64,000 nucleotides of DNA from Arthrobacter_B sp038069765 (lineage in GTDB: Bacteria; Actinomycetota; Actinomycetes; Actinomycetales; Micrococcaceae), in contig NZ_JBBPFS010000001.1 in assembly GCF_038069765.1 (NCBI RefSeq), positions 558,001 through 622,000 on the forward strand, read 5' to 3'. Each line of letters starts with the position of its first letter. Position 1 is the first letter of the stretch. The translations under genes and the position numbers were made by a program. Under the pieces are notes generated by a model. It had not been told where the DNA came from and searched no databases. It was given only the letters and a program-made list of their open reading frames with translations. Below are positions 8,251 to 16,329 of this stretch, in pieces.

Positions 8251-9351
8251 GTGAGCGGCGCCGGAGCATACGCCGATCAAACGCGCCGTCTCCGCACCAC
8301 GAGCGCCGGTCAGCTGGCCGCGCTGCAGTCCGGACAACTGCCGCCGCCCGAAGCTGTTGCGGACAAGGTGTGGGCCATCGCCGCGCCCATCCCCGAAGGC
8401 AGCGTCACCTACACGCTCAGCTATGTCCTGGTCAGTGCTGATTCAACCTCATTCTCCATCCTGGATCCGGGGTGGGACTCGCCGGAGAACCTTGACTCCC
8501 TCCGCCGGTCCCTGGGGCTGATCGGGCTTGCCCTCGAAGGCCTCTCCACCGTCGTCGCCACCCATCACCACCCCGACCACCTCGGCATCGCCTCCACACT
8601 CAAAGCCATGACGGGTGCCAGAGTGGTGCTCTCCGGCATAGAGCGGGCCGTCCTGACCTACCAGCTCAGTCCCGGGCTGCGGAACCCGGCGTCGTACACC
8701 AGGGTCCTGGAGGCATGGGGAGTTCCCAAGGCGCGCCGCGCCGAGCTTGTTGCTGCCTTTGCCCGCACACCCGATTTTTCCGACATTGAGCCTGACGTGC
8801 TGCTGGCGGACGGAGACGTGCTGGACCTGGACGGACACAGCCTCACCGCTGTTGCGACGCCCGGCCACACCGGTGGCCATCTGTGCTTTGCCGACAATGA
8901 CCGGGGGCTCCTCTACAGCGGTGACCACATACTGCCGCAGATTCACTCCGGGTTCGGGCTCGGCGCCCTCCCCGGAGATCAGCCGCTGCCTGATTACCTG
9001 ACGTCGCTGCAGTCCCTGCGGCGGTTCGCTGCACATGAGGTGCTGCCGGGGCATGAGTTCCGCTTCCTCGGGCTCGACGCACGGGCAGCTGAAATCTCCG
9101 TGCACCAGCTGCGGCGCACGCTGCGTATTGCGGATCTGCTGCCGGAGCTGGGAGACGCCCCGGTGTGGGACTATGCGCGGCTGCTGCACGGGCCGGGTTG
9201 GTCCCGCCTTTCCGGATTCTTCCTGCATGCAGCGCTGCGGCAGACGGAAATGCATCTGGACCTGGCGCGAAGCCCGCACCTGGCAGAGCTGCTTGCGCCC
9301 TTTCCCGCGCTCAGGCCCCCGGAGGCTGCCTCAGCTGGCTCCGCTGACTAG
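8251..9351 (+). CDS. Metallo-beta-lactamase-fold hydrolase
   Basis: 366 residues from a GTG start. The zinc-binding signature THHHPDHLG is at about 109-117, with further ligands in TPGHTGGHLCF, LYSGDHILPQ and LPGHEFRF. This arrangement is typical of glyoxalase II/LACTB2-like hydrolases acting on thioesters or related bonds. A C-terminal helical extension of about 90 residues follows the core. It is encoded 37 bases after the crotonase and convergent with a hotdog thioesterase. Hydrolysis of an acyl-CoA thioester during steroid catabolism is a reasonable inference but is not shown. The stop codon lies inside a 17-bp tandem repeat. Confidence 0.82.
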   Translation: MSGAGAYADQTRRLRTTSAGQLAALQSGQLPPPEAVADKVWAIAAPIPEGSVTYTLSYVLVSADSTSFSILDPGWDSPENLDSLRRSLGLIGLALEGLSTVVATHHHPDHLGIASTLKAMTGARVVLSGIERAVLTYQLSPGLRNPASYTRVLEAWGVPKARRAELVAAFARTPDFSDIEPDVLLADGDVLDLDGHSLTAVATPGHTGGHLCFADNDRGLLYSGDHILPQIHSGFGLGALPGDQPLPDYLTSLQSLRRFAAHEVLPGHEFRFLGLDARAAEISVHQLRRTLRIADLLPELGDAPVWDYARLLHGPGWSRLSGFFLHAALRQTEMHLDLARSPHLAELLAPFPALRPPEAASAGSAD

Positions 9352-9396
9352 GCACTCCCGGAGACTAGGCACTCCCGGAGACTAGGCACTCCCGCA
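9346..9396. repeat. Three 17-bp tandem repeats joining two convergent gene ends
   Basis: GACTAGGCACTCCCGGA occurs at 9346-9362 and 9363-9379, and with one change (CCCGCA ending) at 9380-9396. The first copy supplies the TAG of the metallo-hydrolase. The second supplies, on the opposite strand, the TAG of the thioesterase, whose last codons are encoded by the repeats. Looks like a recent slippage expansion. Confidence 0.9.
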
Positions 9397-9814
9397 GGAC
9401 GGCCGGCAGCCGGATTGGCCGTTGATCGGGAGAAACGGTCACGAGCCAGTTGGATGCCGTGGCCACCAGGGCGCTGTCGGTGCGGCGCCACATTTCGAAG
9501 TCGAACCGCACCGAGGACGTGCCGATATCTCCCACGCGGAGCTCGATGGTGATCTCGTCAAAGAGTTTGGCGGGAAGCAGGTAGTCGCAGTGGGTTGCTC
9601 TCGACACGGTCCACCAGCCGAACCGTTCGAGCAGCGTGTCCTGCCGCAGGCCCTGCAGGAACAGCCATTCCGTTTGCAGCGCCTCCATGCGCGGAAACCA
9701 AGCAGCGTAATACAGGATTCCGGCGGGATCTGTGTCCGCATAGCTCAGCCGCTGTGTGTGCTCGTGCAGCAGCGGGTGCTGCTGGGTGGCTGCCGATGCC
9801 GTCTGGCTGTCCAT
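9365..9814 (-). CDS. Acyl-CoA thioesterase (4HBT-type hotdog)
   Basis: 149 residues when started at the ATG at 9814 behind AGGGAA. A longer in-frame start at 9892 would run into the operator at 9891-9907 and adds 26 residues with no family character. The signature RLSYADTDPAGILYYAAWF (about 20-38) is the 4-hydroxybenzoyl-CoA thioesterase motif with the catalytic Asp. It would release free acid and CoA, either to recycle CoA or to rescue stalled CoA esters in the pathway. It is divergent from the ABC importer and shares its KstR2-like operator. The C-terminus is encoded by the tandem repeat. Confidence 0.83.
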   Translation of the reverse strand: MDSQTASAATQQHPLLHEHTQRLSYADTDPAGILYYAAWFPRMEALQTEWLFLQGLRQDTLLERFGWWTVSRATHCDYLLPAKLFDEITIELRVGDIGTSSVRFDFEMWRRTDSALVATASNWLVTVSPDQRPIRLPAVLRECLVSGSA

Positions 9815-9890
9815 CGGGTTGTTCCCTGCCTTCGTCGGTTGTTCCGCTGGCAAGCCCGCTCCAGGACGGGTCCTGCCTCGTAAAACAAAC

Positions 9891-9907
9891 ATAGCGCTTG
9901 CTTGGTT
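9891..9907 (+). promoter_or_regulatory. KstR2-like operator candidate between thioesterase and ABC importer
   Basis: ATAGCGCTTGCTTGGTT, matching the recurring window motif at nearly every position. It lies in the divergent region, 77 bases from the thioesterase start and 82 from dppB, so one regulator could control both. This links the importer to the steroid regulon. Confidence 0.65.
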
Positions 9908-9988
9908 CTTGGGCTACGGTGTGACGATGTGCAATGAAGCTCGAGCCTTAACGGCTGCAAGACCTCCGGCGCCAGGGGGCCGGACCGC

Positions 9989-10930
9989 ATGATCAAGTTT
10001 CTGCTGCGAAAGCTCGCCACAACGTTGCCGCTTCTCGTCGTAGTGCCCTTCCTGGTGTTCGCGATGATTGAACTGGTGCCGGGGGACCCCGCCGCAATTC
10101 TCGCGGGCGAGAACGCCGATCCGGCGCAGATTGAGGCCGTCCGCGATAAGCTGAACCTCGGCTCACCGCTCATTGTCCGCTACGGGAACTGGCTCCTCAG
10201 TGCCGTCCAGGGCGATTTGGGAACCTCGTTCACTTCGGGCTCCACTGTCATCGGACTGCTGGGCAGAAGCCTGGGGGCAACGCTCTCCCTAGTGGCATTG
10301 GCACTGCTGATCGCGGTGGTGATCGGAGTCGCTCTCGCTGTCGCCGCTGCTGCCCGGCCGCACGGTCTGCTCGACCGGTTCGTCAGCGCAGCTTCAGCGC
10401 TGGCGATCGCGATGCCAACCTTCTGGCTTGGCCTGCTTCTCGTCTCGCTCCTGGCCATCCAGATCCCGCTCTTTCCGAGTTTTGGCTATGTTCCGCCGGG
10501 GGAGGGTATCGGCCCCTGGTTGGCACACCTTTTCCTGCCGGCGCTGGCTCTCAGCGTGCTCCCCGCCGCCGAACTGGTCATGCAGCTTCGGTCGTCACTA
10601 CTGAACGCCATGACAACCGACTATGTCCTGAATGCCCGCGCCAAAGGGCTGTCATCGTTGAGTGTGATGTTCAAGCACGGCATGAAAAACGCACTCGTGC
10701 CCGTGGTCACCGTGTTCGGATTCCGGGTTGCTGAGATCTTGGGCGGCACTGTGGCAATCGAGTTCATTTTCAACATATCGGGGCTTGGCCGCCTGGCACT
10801 CGACGCCGTACAGGCCCGGGACATCCCTGTCGTGCTTGGCTTCGTGCTCTTCACGACCCTCGTTGTCGTCGTAGTGAACTTCCTCGTCGACCTTTCCTAT
10901 GGATTCCTGAGCCCAAAGGTGCGCGCATGA
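9989..10930 (+). CDS. Peptide-type ABC transporter permease (DppB-like)
   Basis: 313-residue inner-membrane permease of the DppB/OppB class. A first helix (LPLLVVVPFLVFAMIELVPGDPAAIL) is followed by a periplasmic-type loop and five more hydrophobic segments. The cytoplasmic EAA motif region reads NARAKGLSSLSVMFKHGMKNAL (about 212-233; quoted in parts elsewhere). It overlaps dppC by four bases (ATGA). First gene of a five-gene importer operon inside the steroid region, preceded by a KstR2-like motif. Family clear; substrate is not, since Dpp/Opp-class systems carry peptides, nickel, sugars and other solutes. Confidence 0.9.
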   Translation: MIKFLLRKLATTLPLLVVVPFLVFAMIELVPGDPAAILAGENADPAQIEAVRDKLNLGSPLIVRYGNWLLSAVQGDLGTSFTSGSTVIGLLGRSLGATLSLVALALLIAVVIGVALAVAAAARPHGLLDRFVSAASALAIAMPTFWLGLLLVSLLAIQIPLFPSFGYVPPGEGIGPWLAHLFLPALALSVLPAAELVMQLRSSLLNAMTTDYVLNARAKGLSSLSVMFKHGMKNALVPVVTVFGFRVAEILGGTVAIEFIFNISGLGRLALDAVQARDIPVVLGFVLFTTLVVVVVNFLVDLSYGFLSPKVRA

Positions 10931-11841
10931 CAAATCCCGTCAAGTTGATGCCAGCTTCCTCTACCGATCCGGAGCCGGAGGCAGCGACTCCCCGGGTCCG
11001 GTCGGGAGGTGTGGGATGGCTGTGGAAGAAACCCGCGACATTGCTGAGCACCTTGTTTATCCTGCTGCTGATCACTGTGGCCGTCCTGGCACCCGTTATC
11101 AGTCCGTTTGCTCCCGATGCCCAGAACCTCATGGAACGGCTGGCTCCGCCGTCTTCGAAGCACTGGCTCGGCACAGACGAATACGGGCGCGACGCGCTCA
11201 GCAGACTTATTTTCGGTGCGCGGGTCTCGCTCCTTGCTGCCGTACAGGCTGTATCGATCACGCTCGTCCTCGGACTGCCGCTGGGGATCATCGCAGGGTA
11301 TGTCGGCGGGTGGTTCGACACGGTAATGAACCGGGTCATGGATGTGCTCATGAGCGTCCCCTCACTCGTGCTTGCCCTCACCATTGTGGCCGTGCTCGGT
11401 CCGGGTATCACCGAGGCAATGCTGGCAATCGGCATTGTGCTGACTCCACGCACCTTCCGGGTCGCCCGGGCAAGCACACTTGAAGTCCGGAATGACACCT
11501 ACATTGAAGCGGCGCGGGCCGTCGGCGCATCAACAGGGCGAATCATCGTGCGCAATATTCTTCCGAACGTGACGCCTCCGATCATCCTGGTCTCAGCGGT
11601 CTCCCTCGGAACGGCAGTTGCAGCGGAAGCCAGTTTGAGCTTCCTCGGGCTGGGAGTGCGGCCGCCCACCGCGAGCTGGGGGTCGATGCTCGACAACGCT
11701 GCCTCCACCATGGGCATTGCACCTCTCCACGTGTGGCCTCCCGGCATCGCCATCTTCCTCACGGTGCTGGCCTTTACCTACCTCGGTGAGGGGATGCGCG
11801 CTGCGCTCATCCGAACCCGTTCGAACGGAGCCAAATCATGA
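10927..11841 (+). CDS. Peptide-type ABC transporter permease (DppC-like)
   Basis: 304 residues. It has the OppC N-terminal domain (after WKKPATLLSTLFILLLI), the family signature HWLGTDEYGRDALSRLIFG (about 79-97), then the transport domain with EAARAVGASTGRIIVRNILP as the EAA loop. Expected to pair with the DppB-like protein to form the membrane channel. Coupled on both sides by ATGA overlaps. Confidence 0.9.
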   Translation: MTNPVKLMPASSTDPEPEAATPRVRSGGVGWLWKKPATLLSTLFILLLITVAVLAPVISPFAPDAQNLMERLAPPSSKHWLGTDEYGRDALSRLIFGARVSLLAAVQAVSITLVLGLPLGIIAGYVGGWFDTVMNRVMDVLMSVPSLVLALTIVAVLGPGITEAMLAIGIVLTPRTFRVARASTLEVRNDTYIEAARAVGASTGRIIVRNILPNVTPPIILVSAVSLGTAVAAEASLSFLGLGVRPPTASWGSMLDNAASTMGIAPLHVWPPGIAIFLTVLAFTYLGEGMRAALIRTRSNGAKS

Positions 11842-12899
11842 CCGAACCGCACCGCCAGGACTTCGGCGCCAACGCCAGGGCCGCCGCCGGCAATCTACTC
11901 GAAGTTGAAGGCCTCTCCATAGACGTCGCCGGTACGCAAAGCGGGCATATGCGAATTGTCGAGGATGTCAGCTTTTCAGTGGCTCGAGGGTCCAGTGTGG
12001 CTCTGGTTGGTGAATCCGGCTCCGGCAAGACCGTCACTTCCCTATCGATTATGGGGCTCAATGCGGCGACGGGCACCACCGTGGCAGCTGGATCGATCCA
12101 GTTCGATGGAACGGACGTGGTGACGGCATCGGAACGATCCATGCGCTCCATCCGGGGTGCCCGGATCGGCATGATCTTCCAGCAGCCAACCCGCAGCCTA
12201 AACCCGGCATATTCCGTAGGCGACCAGATCGCCGAATCAGCGCGGCGCCACCTCGGCCTTACCCGAAGGGAAGCGTGGAAGCGGGCAGTCCAGATGCTTG
12301 ACCACGTGGGGATCCCGAACGCAGCCGCTCGGGCCAGGGAGTATCCGCATGCCTTCAGCGGAGGAATGTGTCAGCGGGTCATGATTGCAATGGCCATGGT
12401 CTGCGAACCTGAGCTGCTCATCGCAGACGAGCCCACGACTGCACTGGACGTAACCGTTCAGCGGAAGATTTTGGACCTCATCGCCGATATTCAGCAGGAG
12501 ACCGGGGTCTCGGTGCTGTTTGTTTCCCACGACCTCGCCGTCGTGGCCGAGTTTTGCCAGCGGGTGGTGGTGATGTACGCGGGAAACGTCGTGGAGCACG
12601 GCCCGGTCGACGATGTCTTTTTCCGGCCGGCGCATCCCTACACCTCCGGACTGCTGGGAGCGATCCCGCGGCCGGCGGTGGATACGGGCGGGCGCATGCT
12701 GGCTATACCAGGTCAGCTGCCTGCAGTCGGGACACACTTTCCCGGATGCCGGTTCGCACCGCGCTGCGATTTCGCCCTTGACGAGGTATGCAACCGCGCG
12801 GTGCCGTCGATGCTGCAGGTCAGTGCGGCTCAGGAGGCTGAGCACGCGGCAAGGTGCGCCAGGACCGCCGAGTTGGCTCTCGCGGGGGTTGTCGCATGA
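11838..12899 (+). CDS. ABC transporter ATP-binding protein (DppD-like)
   Basis: 353 residues. Walker A GESGSGKT (about 56-63), signature FSGGMCQR, Walker B LLIADEPTTALDV, switch His in FVSHDLA. The C-terminal oligopeptide-type extension has a Cys pattern (PGCRFAPRCDFALDEVC) like that of DppD/OppD proteins, some of which carry an iron-sulfur cluster there. It drives import together with the next gene product. Overlaps both neighbours by four bases. Confidence 0.9.
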   Translation: MTEPHRQDFGANARAAAGNLLEVEGLSIDVAGTQSGHMRIVEDVSFSVARGSSVALVGESGSGKTVTSLSIMGLNAATGTTVAAGSIQFDGTDVVTASERSMRSIRGARIGMIFQQPTRSLNPAYSVGDQIAESARRHLGLTRREAWKRAVQMLDHVGIPNAAARAREYPHAFSGGMCQRVMIAMAMVCEPELLIADEPTTALDVTVQRKILDLIADIQQETGVSVLFVSHDLAVVAEFCQRVVVMYAGNVVEHGPVDDVFFRPAHPYTSGLLGAIPRPAVDTGGRMLAIPGQLPAVGTHFPGCRFAPRCDFALDEVCNRAVPSMLQVSAAQEAEHAARCARTAELALAGVVA

Positions 12900-13702
12900 G
12901 TCTGCTTGAGGTTGAACACCTGTCCAAAACCTTTACCCGGCGCAGGAAGCTGTTCGGGCGCCAGGGTCCGGCCGCTCCTGCTGTCGATGACGTCAGCTTT
13001 ACGGTTGAGGAAGGCGAATGCCTGGCCGTTGTCGGGGAGTCCGGCGCCGGCAAGTCCACGCTCGGCCGTCTTGTCATCCGACTCATTGAGCCGGATGAAG
13101 GCGCAGTCCGCCTGGCCGGAATGGACATTCGTTCCTTGAATCCGCGGGAACTCCGTACCGCGCGCGAGCACATGCAGATGGTTTTCCAGGATCCGTACAG
13201 CTCCCTGGACCCCCGGATGACAATTCGAGCCTGCGTGGCCGAGCCGTTGCTGGCGCACACCCCTATGTCTCGGACGGAACGGGACCGGCGGGCAGCAGAG
13301 CTCATCGATACCGTCGGCCTCAGCTCCCGGTACCTGGACCGGTATCCGGTTGAACTCTCGGGCGGGCAGCTCCAGCGGGTTTCCATTGCCCGGGCAATCG
13401 CCCTAAAGCCGAAACTCATCGTCTGTGACGAGCCCGTTACCGCCCTGGACGTGTCGGTCCGTGCCCAGATCATCAACCTGCTCCAGGACCTTCGGTCGGA
13501 GTTCAATCTGACCTACCTCTTTGTGAGCCACGATCTTGCTCTGGTTGAAATCATCGCCGACCGGGTACTCGTCATGCGCGGCGGACGGGTGGTCGAGACC
13601 GCGCCTGCCGCCTCTATATTCAGGGACCCCCAGGACGCCTACACGCGCGAACTGATAAGTGCCACCCCCAATCCGATCCCTCCCCGCCGGGGACAGAACT
13701 AA
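12896..13702 (+). CDS. ABC transporter ATP-binding protein (DppF-like)
   Basis: 268 residues starting at the ATG at 12896, which overlaps the dppD stop (ATGA). Walker A GESGAGKS, Q-loop VFQDPYSSLDPRM, signature LSGGQLQR, Walker B KLIVCDEPVTALDV, switch FVSHDLA. Shorter than many DppF proteins because the C-terminal Cys-containing extension is nearly absent, as is usual when the partner carries it. Second ATPase of the importer. Confidence 0.9.
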   Translation: MSLLEVEHLSKTFTRRRKLFGRQGPAAPAVDDVSFTVEEGECLAVVGESGAGKSTLGRLVIRLIEPDEGAVRLAGMDIRSLNPRELRTAREHMQMVFQDPYSSLDPRMTIRACVAEPLLAHTPMSRTERDRRAAELIDTVGLSSRYLDRYPVELSGGQLQRVSIARAIALKPKLIVCDEPVTALDVSVRAQIINLLQDLRSEFNLTYLFVSHDLALVEIIADRVLVMRGGRVVETAPAASIFRDPQDAYTRELISATPNPIPPRRGQN

Positions 13703-13779
13703 CCCTCGACACCGTGCGGAGGACATTGCCTCCGCCGCAACCTCGGCCCTTCCTGAGCCGTTATGACGAAAGGAATCAG

Positions 13780-15369
13780 ATGTCACCTCAGCGCAGACGC
13801 GGCATTCACATGATCGCCCCCATTGCAGTCATCGGCCTGGCACTGGCAGGCTGTGCCGGCAACGGAGGATCAGCTGCACCCGCCGGAGACGGCGCTGTGG
13901 CGGAAGCCGACCCCTCGGCCGTACTCCGGGTCGTCACGCCGATGCCCTCGCGGTCGCTCGACCCCATCATGCAGACGAGCGCGGGCGAGCAGTCTTTTAC
14001 GAGTCTGCTGTACGACCGTCTCCTGGTGGTTGATTCCAACGACGTGATCCTGCCAGGCCTTGCAACGGCGTGGTCATTTGCTGATGACGGCAGCTATCTC
14101 GAACTCCAACTTCGCGACGATGTTATGTTCCACGACGGCACGAAGCTGGACGCGCAGGCAGTCAAAATCAACCTTGACCGCGGCAGGGACACTCCTGACA
14201 GTTCGGTTCGGCAGTACCTCACGGACATTACCTCGGTGGACGCCGTGGACGCTGACACCGTCCGCATCAATCTCGTGGAGGGGCGCGGTGCCGGGCTTCC
14301 CGGTGTATTGACCACGAACGTCGGCATGATTGTGAGCCCCGCCGCGATAGCCGGATCGGTCGGTGACATTGCGACGGGCAAGGTCGACGCCGGCTCGGGC
14401 CCATACGTTGTTGACAGCTTCGTGGCGAACGAAAAGTCGGTCTTCACAGCGTCGGAGGGCTACTGGGATGATTCCGTCGGCCAGCTTGCGGGCATACAGA
14501 TCGAGAACGTGCCCGATGCGATTACCCGCCTTAACGCTGTGAGGACAGGTGCCGCGGATTTCGCCTCGATCAGTTCGCCCACCGATATTCTCCAGGCGGA
14601 GCAGCTTGCCAAGACCGGGGAGGTCCGAACAACCGATGTCCGGTTCCGTGCTTCGCTCGGACTGATGATCAATTCCTCCAAAGGCGACATGGCCCAGCCG
14701 GAGGCGCGTCAGGCTGTTGCCCACGCCATTGATCCGGCCGGGATCAACGGGCTTTTCAGTGACCGCTGCACGCCGCGGAGCCAGTTCTACCCGGACTCGG
14801 AGTGGCCGGCAATCCAGGACTGGAACGGCGCGTACCCTTACGACCCGGAGAAGGCCAAGGAGCTCGTTTCGAAGCTGGGATCGGTGTCAATTGAGATCAC
14901 AACCCCCGCCGGCTCCAATGCGGACCAGGCCGGAAATGCCATCCAGGCACAGCTGACTGAAGCCGGGATCAACGCAGAGCTCAGCCCGGTCCCGGTCAGC
15001 GAGGGCACCTCGCGCTACATCGCGGGTGACCTGCAATCATTCGTCCATGCAGCCGTTGCTCCTCATGCGGACCCCGCCGGGACAGTGAACTCATACATCA
15101 CGTCCTCATACAAGCTGGCGGCCCTGCCGGAACAGCTTGCAGAAGTCTCACCGCTTGCGGACCAGGCCGCCAATCCGCTGCTTAGTCAGGAAGAGCGGGC
15201 CGGACTTTACCAGCAGATCTGGAAGGCCGCCCTCGACGGCGCGTGGTACGTGCCCATCTGTTCGATCGAGGCCATGTATGTCCACTCGGACAAACTCATG
15301 AACCCCGAAAACATTCCATGGGGCAACGCGGGCATTCAGGACTTCCGGTTCCTCGAGCTGGCCAAGTAG
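13780..15369 (+). CDS. Solute-binding lipoprotein of peptide-type ABC importer (SBP family 5)
   Basis: 529 residues from the ATG at 13780 behind GAAAGGA. A lipoprotein signal is seen: positively charged start, hydrophobic IAPIAVIGLALAGC with the lipobox Cys at about 27, then a Gly/Ala/Ser linker. The mature part has family 5 features: SRSLDPIMQTSAGEQS, the LATAWSFADDGSYLELQLRD segment, DDVMFHDGTKLDAQAV and a C-terminal GAWYVPICSIEAMY. It captures ligand outside the membrane and delivers it to the DppBC-like channel. Being inside a steroid cluster, with a KstR2-like operator before the operon, suggests a steroid-derived acid or conjugate as ligand. This is inference. Confidence 0.9.
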   Translation: MSPQRRRGIHMIAPIAVIGLALAGCAGNGGSAAPAGDGAVAEADPSAVLRVVTPMPSRSLDPIMQTSAGEQSFTSLLYDRLLVVDSNDVILPGLATAWSFADDGSYLELQLRDDVMFHDGTKLDAQAVKINLDRGRDTPDSSVRQYLTDITSVDAVDADTVRINLVEGRGAGLPGVLTTNVGMIVSPAAIAGSVGDIATGKVDAGSGPYVVDSFVANEKSVFTASEGYWDDSVGQLAGIQIENVPDAITRLNAVRTGAADFASISSPTDILQAEQLAKTGEVRTTDVRFRASLGLMINSSKGDMAQPEARQAVAHAIDPAGINGLFSDRCTPRSQFYPDSEWPAIQDWNGAYPYDPEKAKELVSKLGSVSIEITTPAGSNADQAGNAIQAQLTEAGINAELSPVPVSEGTSRYIAGDLQSFVHAAVAPHADPAGTVNSYITSSYKLAALPEQLAEVSPLADQAANPLLSQEERAGLYQQIWKAALDGAWYVPICSIEAMYVHSDKLMNPENIPWGNAGIQDFRFLELAK

Positions 15370-15457
15370 GCACTTTGCCGCACCCGGCTTCACCAGCGAA
15401 TCTGGTGCGAATTCTCCCGTGAGCCGTGCATAACATCTCAGCCCACGGGTAACAAAC

Positions 15458-15474
15458 CTAGCGTTTGCTTGGTA
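15458..15474 (+). promoter_or_regulatory. KstR2-like operator candidate before SDR-thiolase operon
   Basis: CTAGCGTTTGCTTGGTA, one of the best copies of the recurring motif, 46 bases before the SDR start. The spacing would place it over or next to the promoter, as expected for a repressor. Confidence 0.65.
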
Positions 15475-15519
15475 CAGTGTGAACCATTCGCGCCGTCGCG
15501 AAGAAAGGACAGGGAACCG

Positions 15520-16329
15520 ATGTCGATAACTATCGATCTCACAGACTGGGTTGTACTCGTCACGGGAGGCGCACGCGGTGTGGGTGCCGGCATTGTCGAG
15601 GCGTTCGTTGACGCCGGCGCCGTCGTCGAAATCTGCGGCCGGACAGAACCGGAACCGGCAGCCGGAACCGCAGTGCAGGGGGTGAACTTCAGCGCCGTGG
15701 ACGTGCGCGATGATGCGCAGGTGCGCGCCTGGGTGGCCGACGTCGTGCAGCGCCGCGGACGGATCGACGTGGTGGTCAACAATGCCGGAGGTTCACCGTT
15801 CGGGCGCTTTGAAGCCGGTTCGGCCCGCTACCAGCGCGCGATAACGGAGCTGAATTTCCTTTCTGCGGCACAGCTGGCCAACGCAGTGCACCCGGTCATG
15901 ATGGCGCAGGAGCAGGGCGGATCCATCATCAACATCACGTCGATCAGCGCCCGCCGCCCGAGTCCGGGCACCGCGGTCTACGGGGCAGCCAAGGCCGCCC
16001 TCGAAAGCCTGACCGGCAGCCTGGCTGTTGAGTGGGCGCCGCGGATCCGGATCAATGCCGTGAGCTGCGGCCTGGTGGCCACCGAGGGCGCGGCAGATCA
16101 TTACGGGGACGCCGACAGCTACGCCCGCGTGGCAGCCACCATTCCCCGCGGACAGCTGGCCCTGCCCGGCGAGATCGGTGCGGCCTGCGTCATGCTGGCC
16201 TCGCCGCTGGCCAGCCACATTACCGGGGCAGTGCTCGACGTCGACGGCGGCGGCGAATGGCCCGCCTTCCTGGCGCACACCCCGCACGCCGACATTCTCA
16301 AACCTCATGAAGTAGAAGGAGCACACTGA
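15520..16329 (+). CDS. Short-chain dehydrogenase/reductase (SDR)
   Basis: 269 residues, ATG at 15520 behind AAAGGACAGG. Cofactor loop TGGARGVGAG (about 14-23), NNAGG at about 88-92, catalytic Ser in INITSISARR, and Tyr/Lys in VYGAAKAAL. An NAD(P)-dependent oxidoreductase, probably acting on a hydroxyacyl-CoA or a steroid alcohol, because its stop overlaps the start of a thiolase (TGATG), a typical beta-oxidation pairing. It differs from the IpdF-like and 32868 SDRs in the same window. Confidence 0.85.
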   Translation: MSITIDLTDWVVLVTGGARGVGAGIVEAFVDAGAVVEICGRTEPEPAAGTAVQGVNFSAVDVRDDAQVRAWVADVVQRRGRIDVVVNNAGGSPFGRFEAGSARYQRAITELNFLSAAQLANAVHPVMMAQEQGGSIINITSISARRPSPGTAVYGAAKAALESLTGSLAVEWAPRIRINAVSCGLVATEGAADHYGDADSYARVAATIPRGQLALPGEIGAACVMLASPLASHITGAVLDVDGGGEWPAFLAHTPHADILKPHEVEGAH

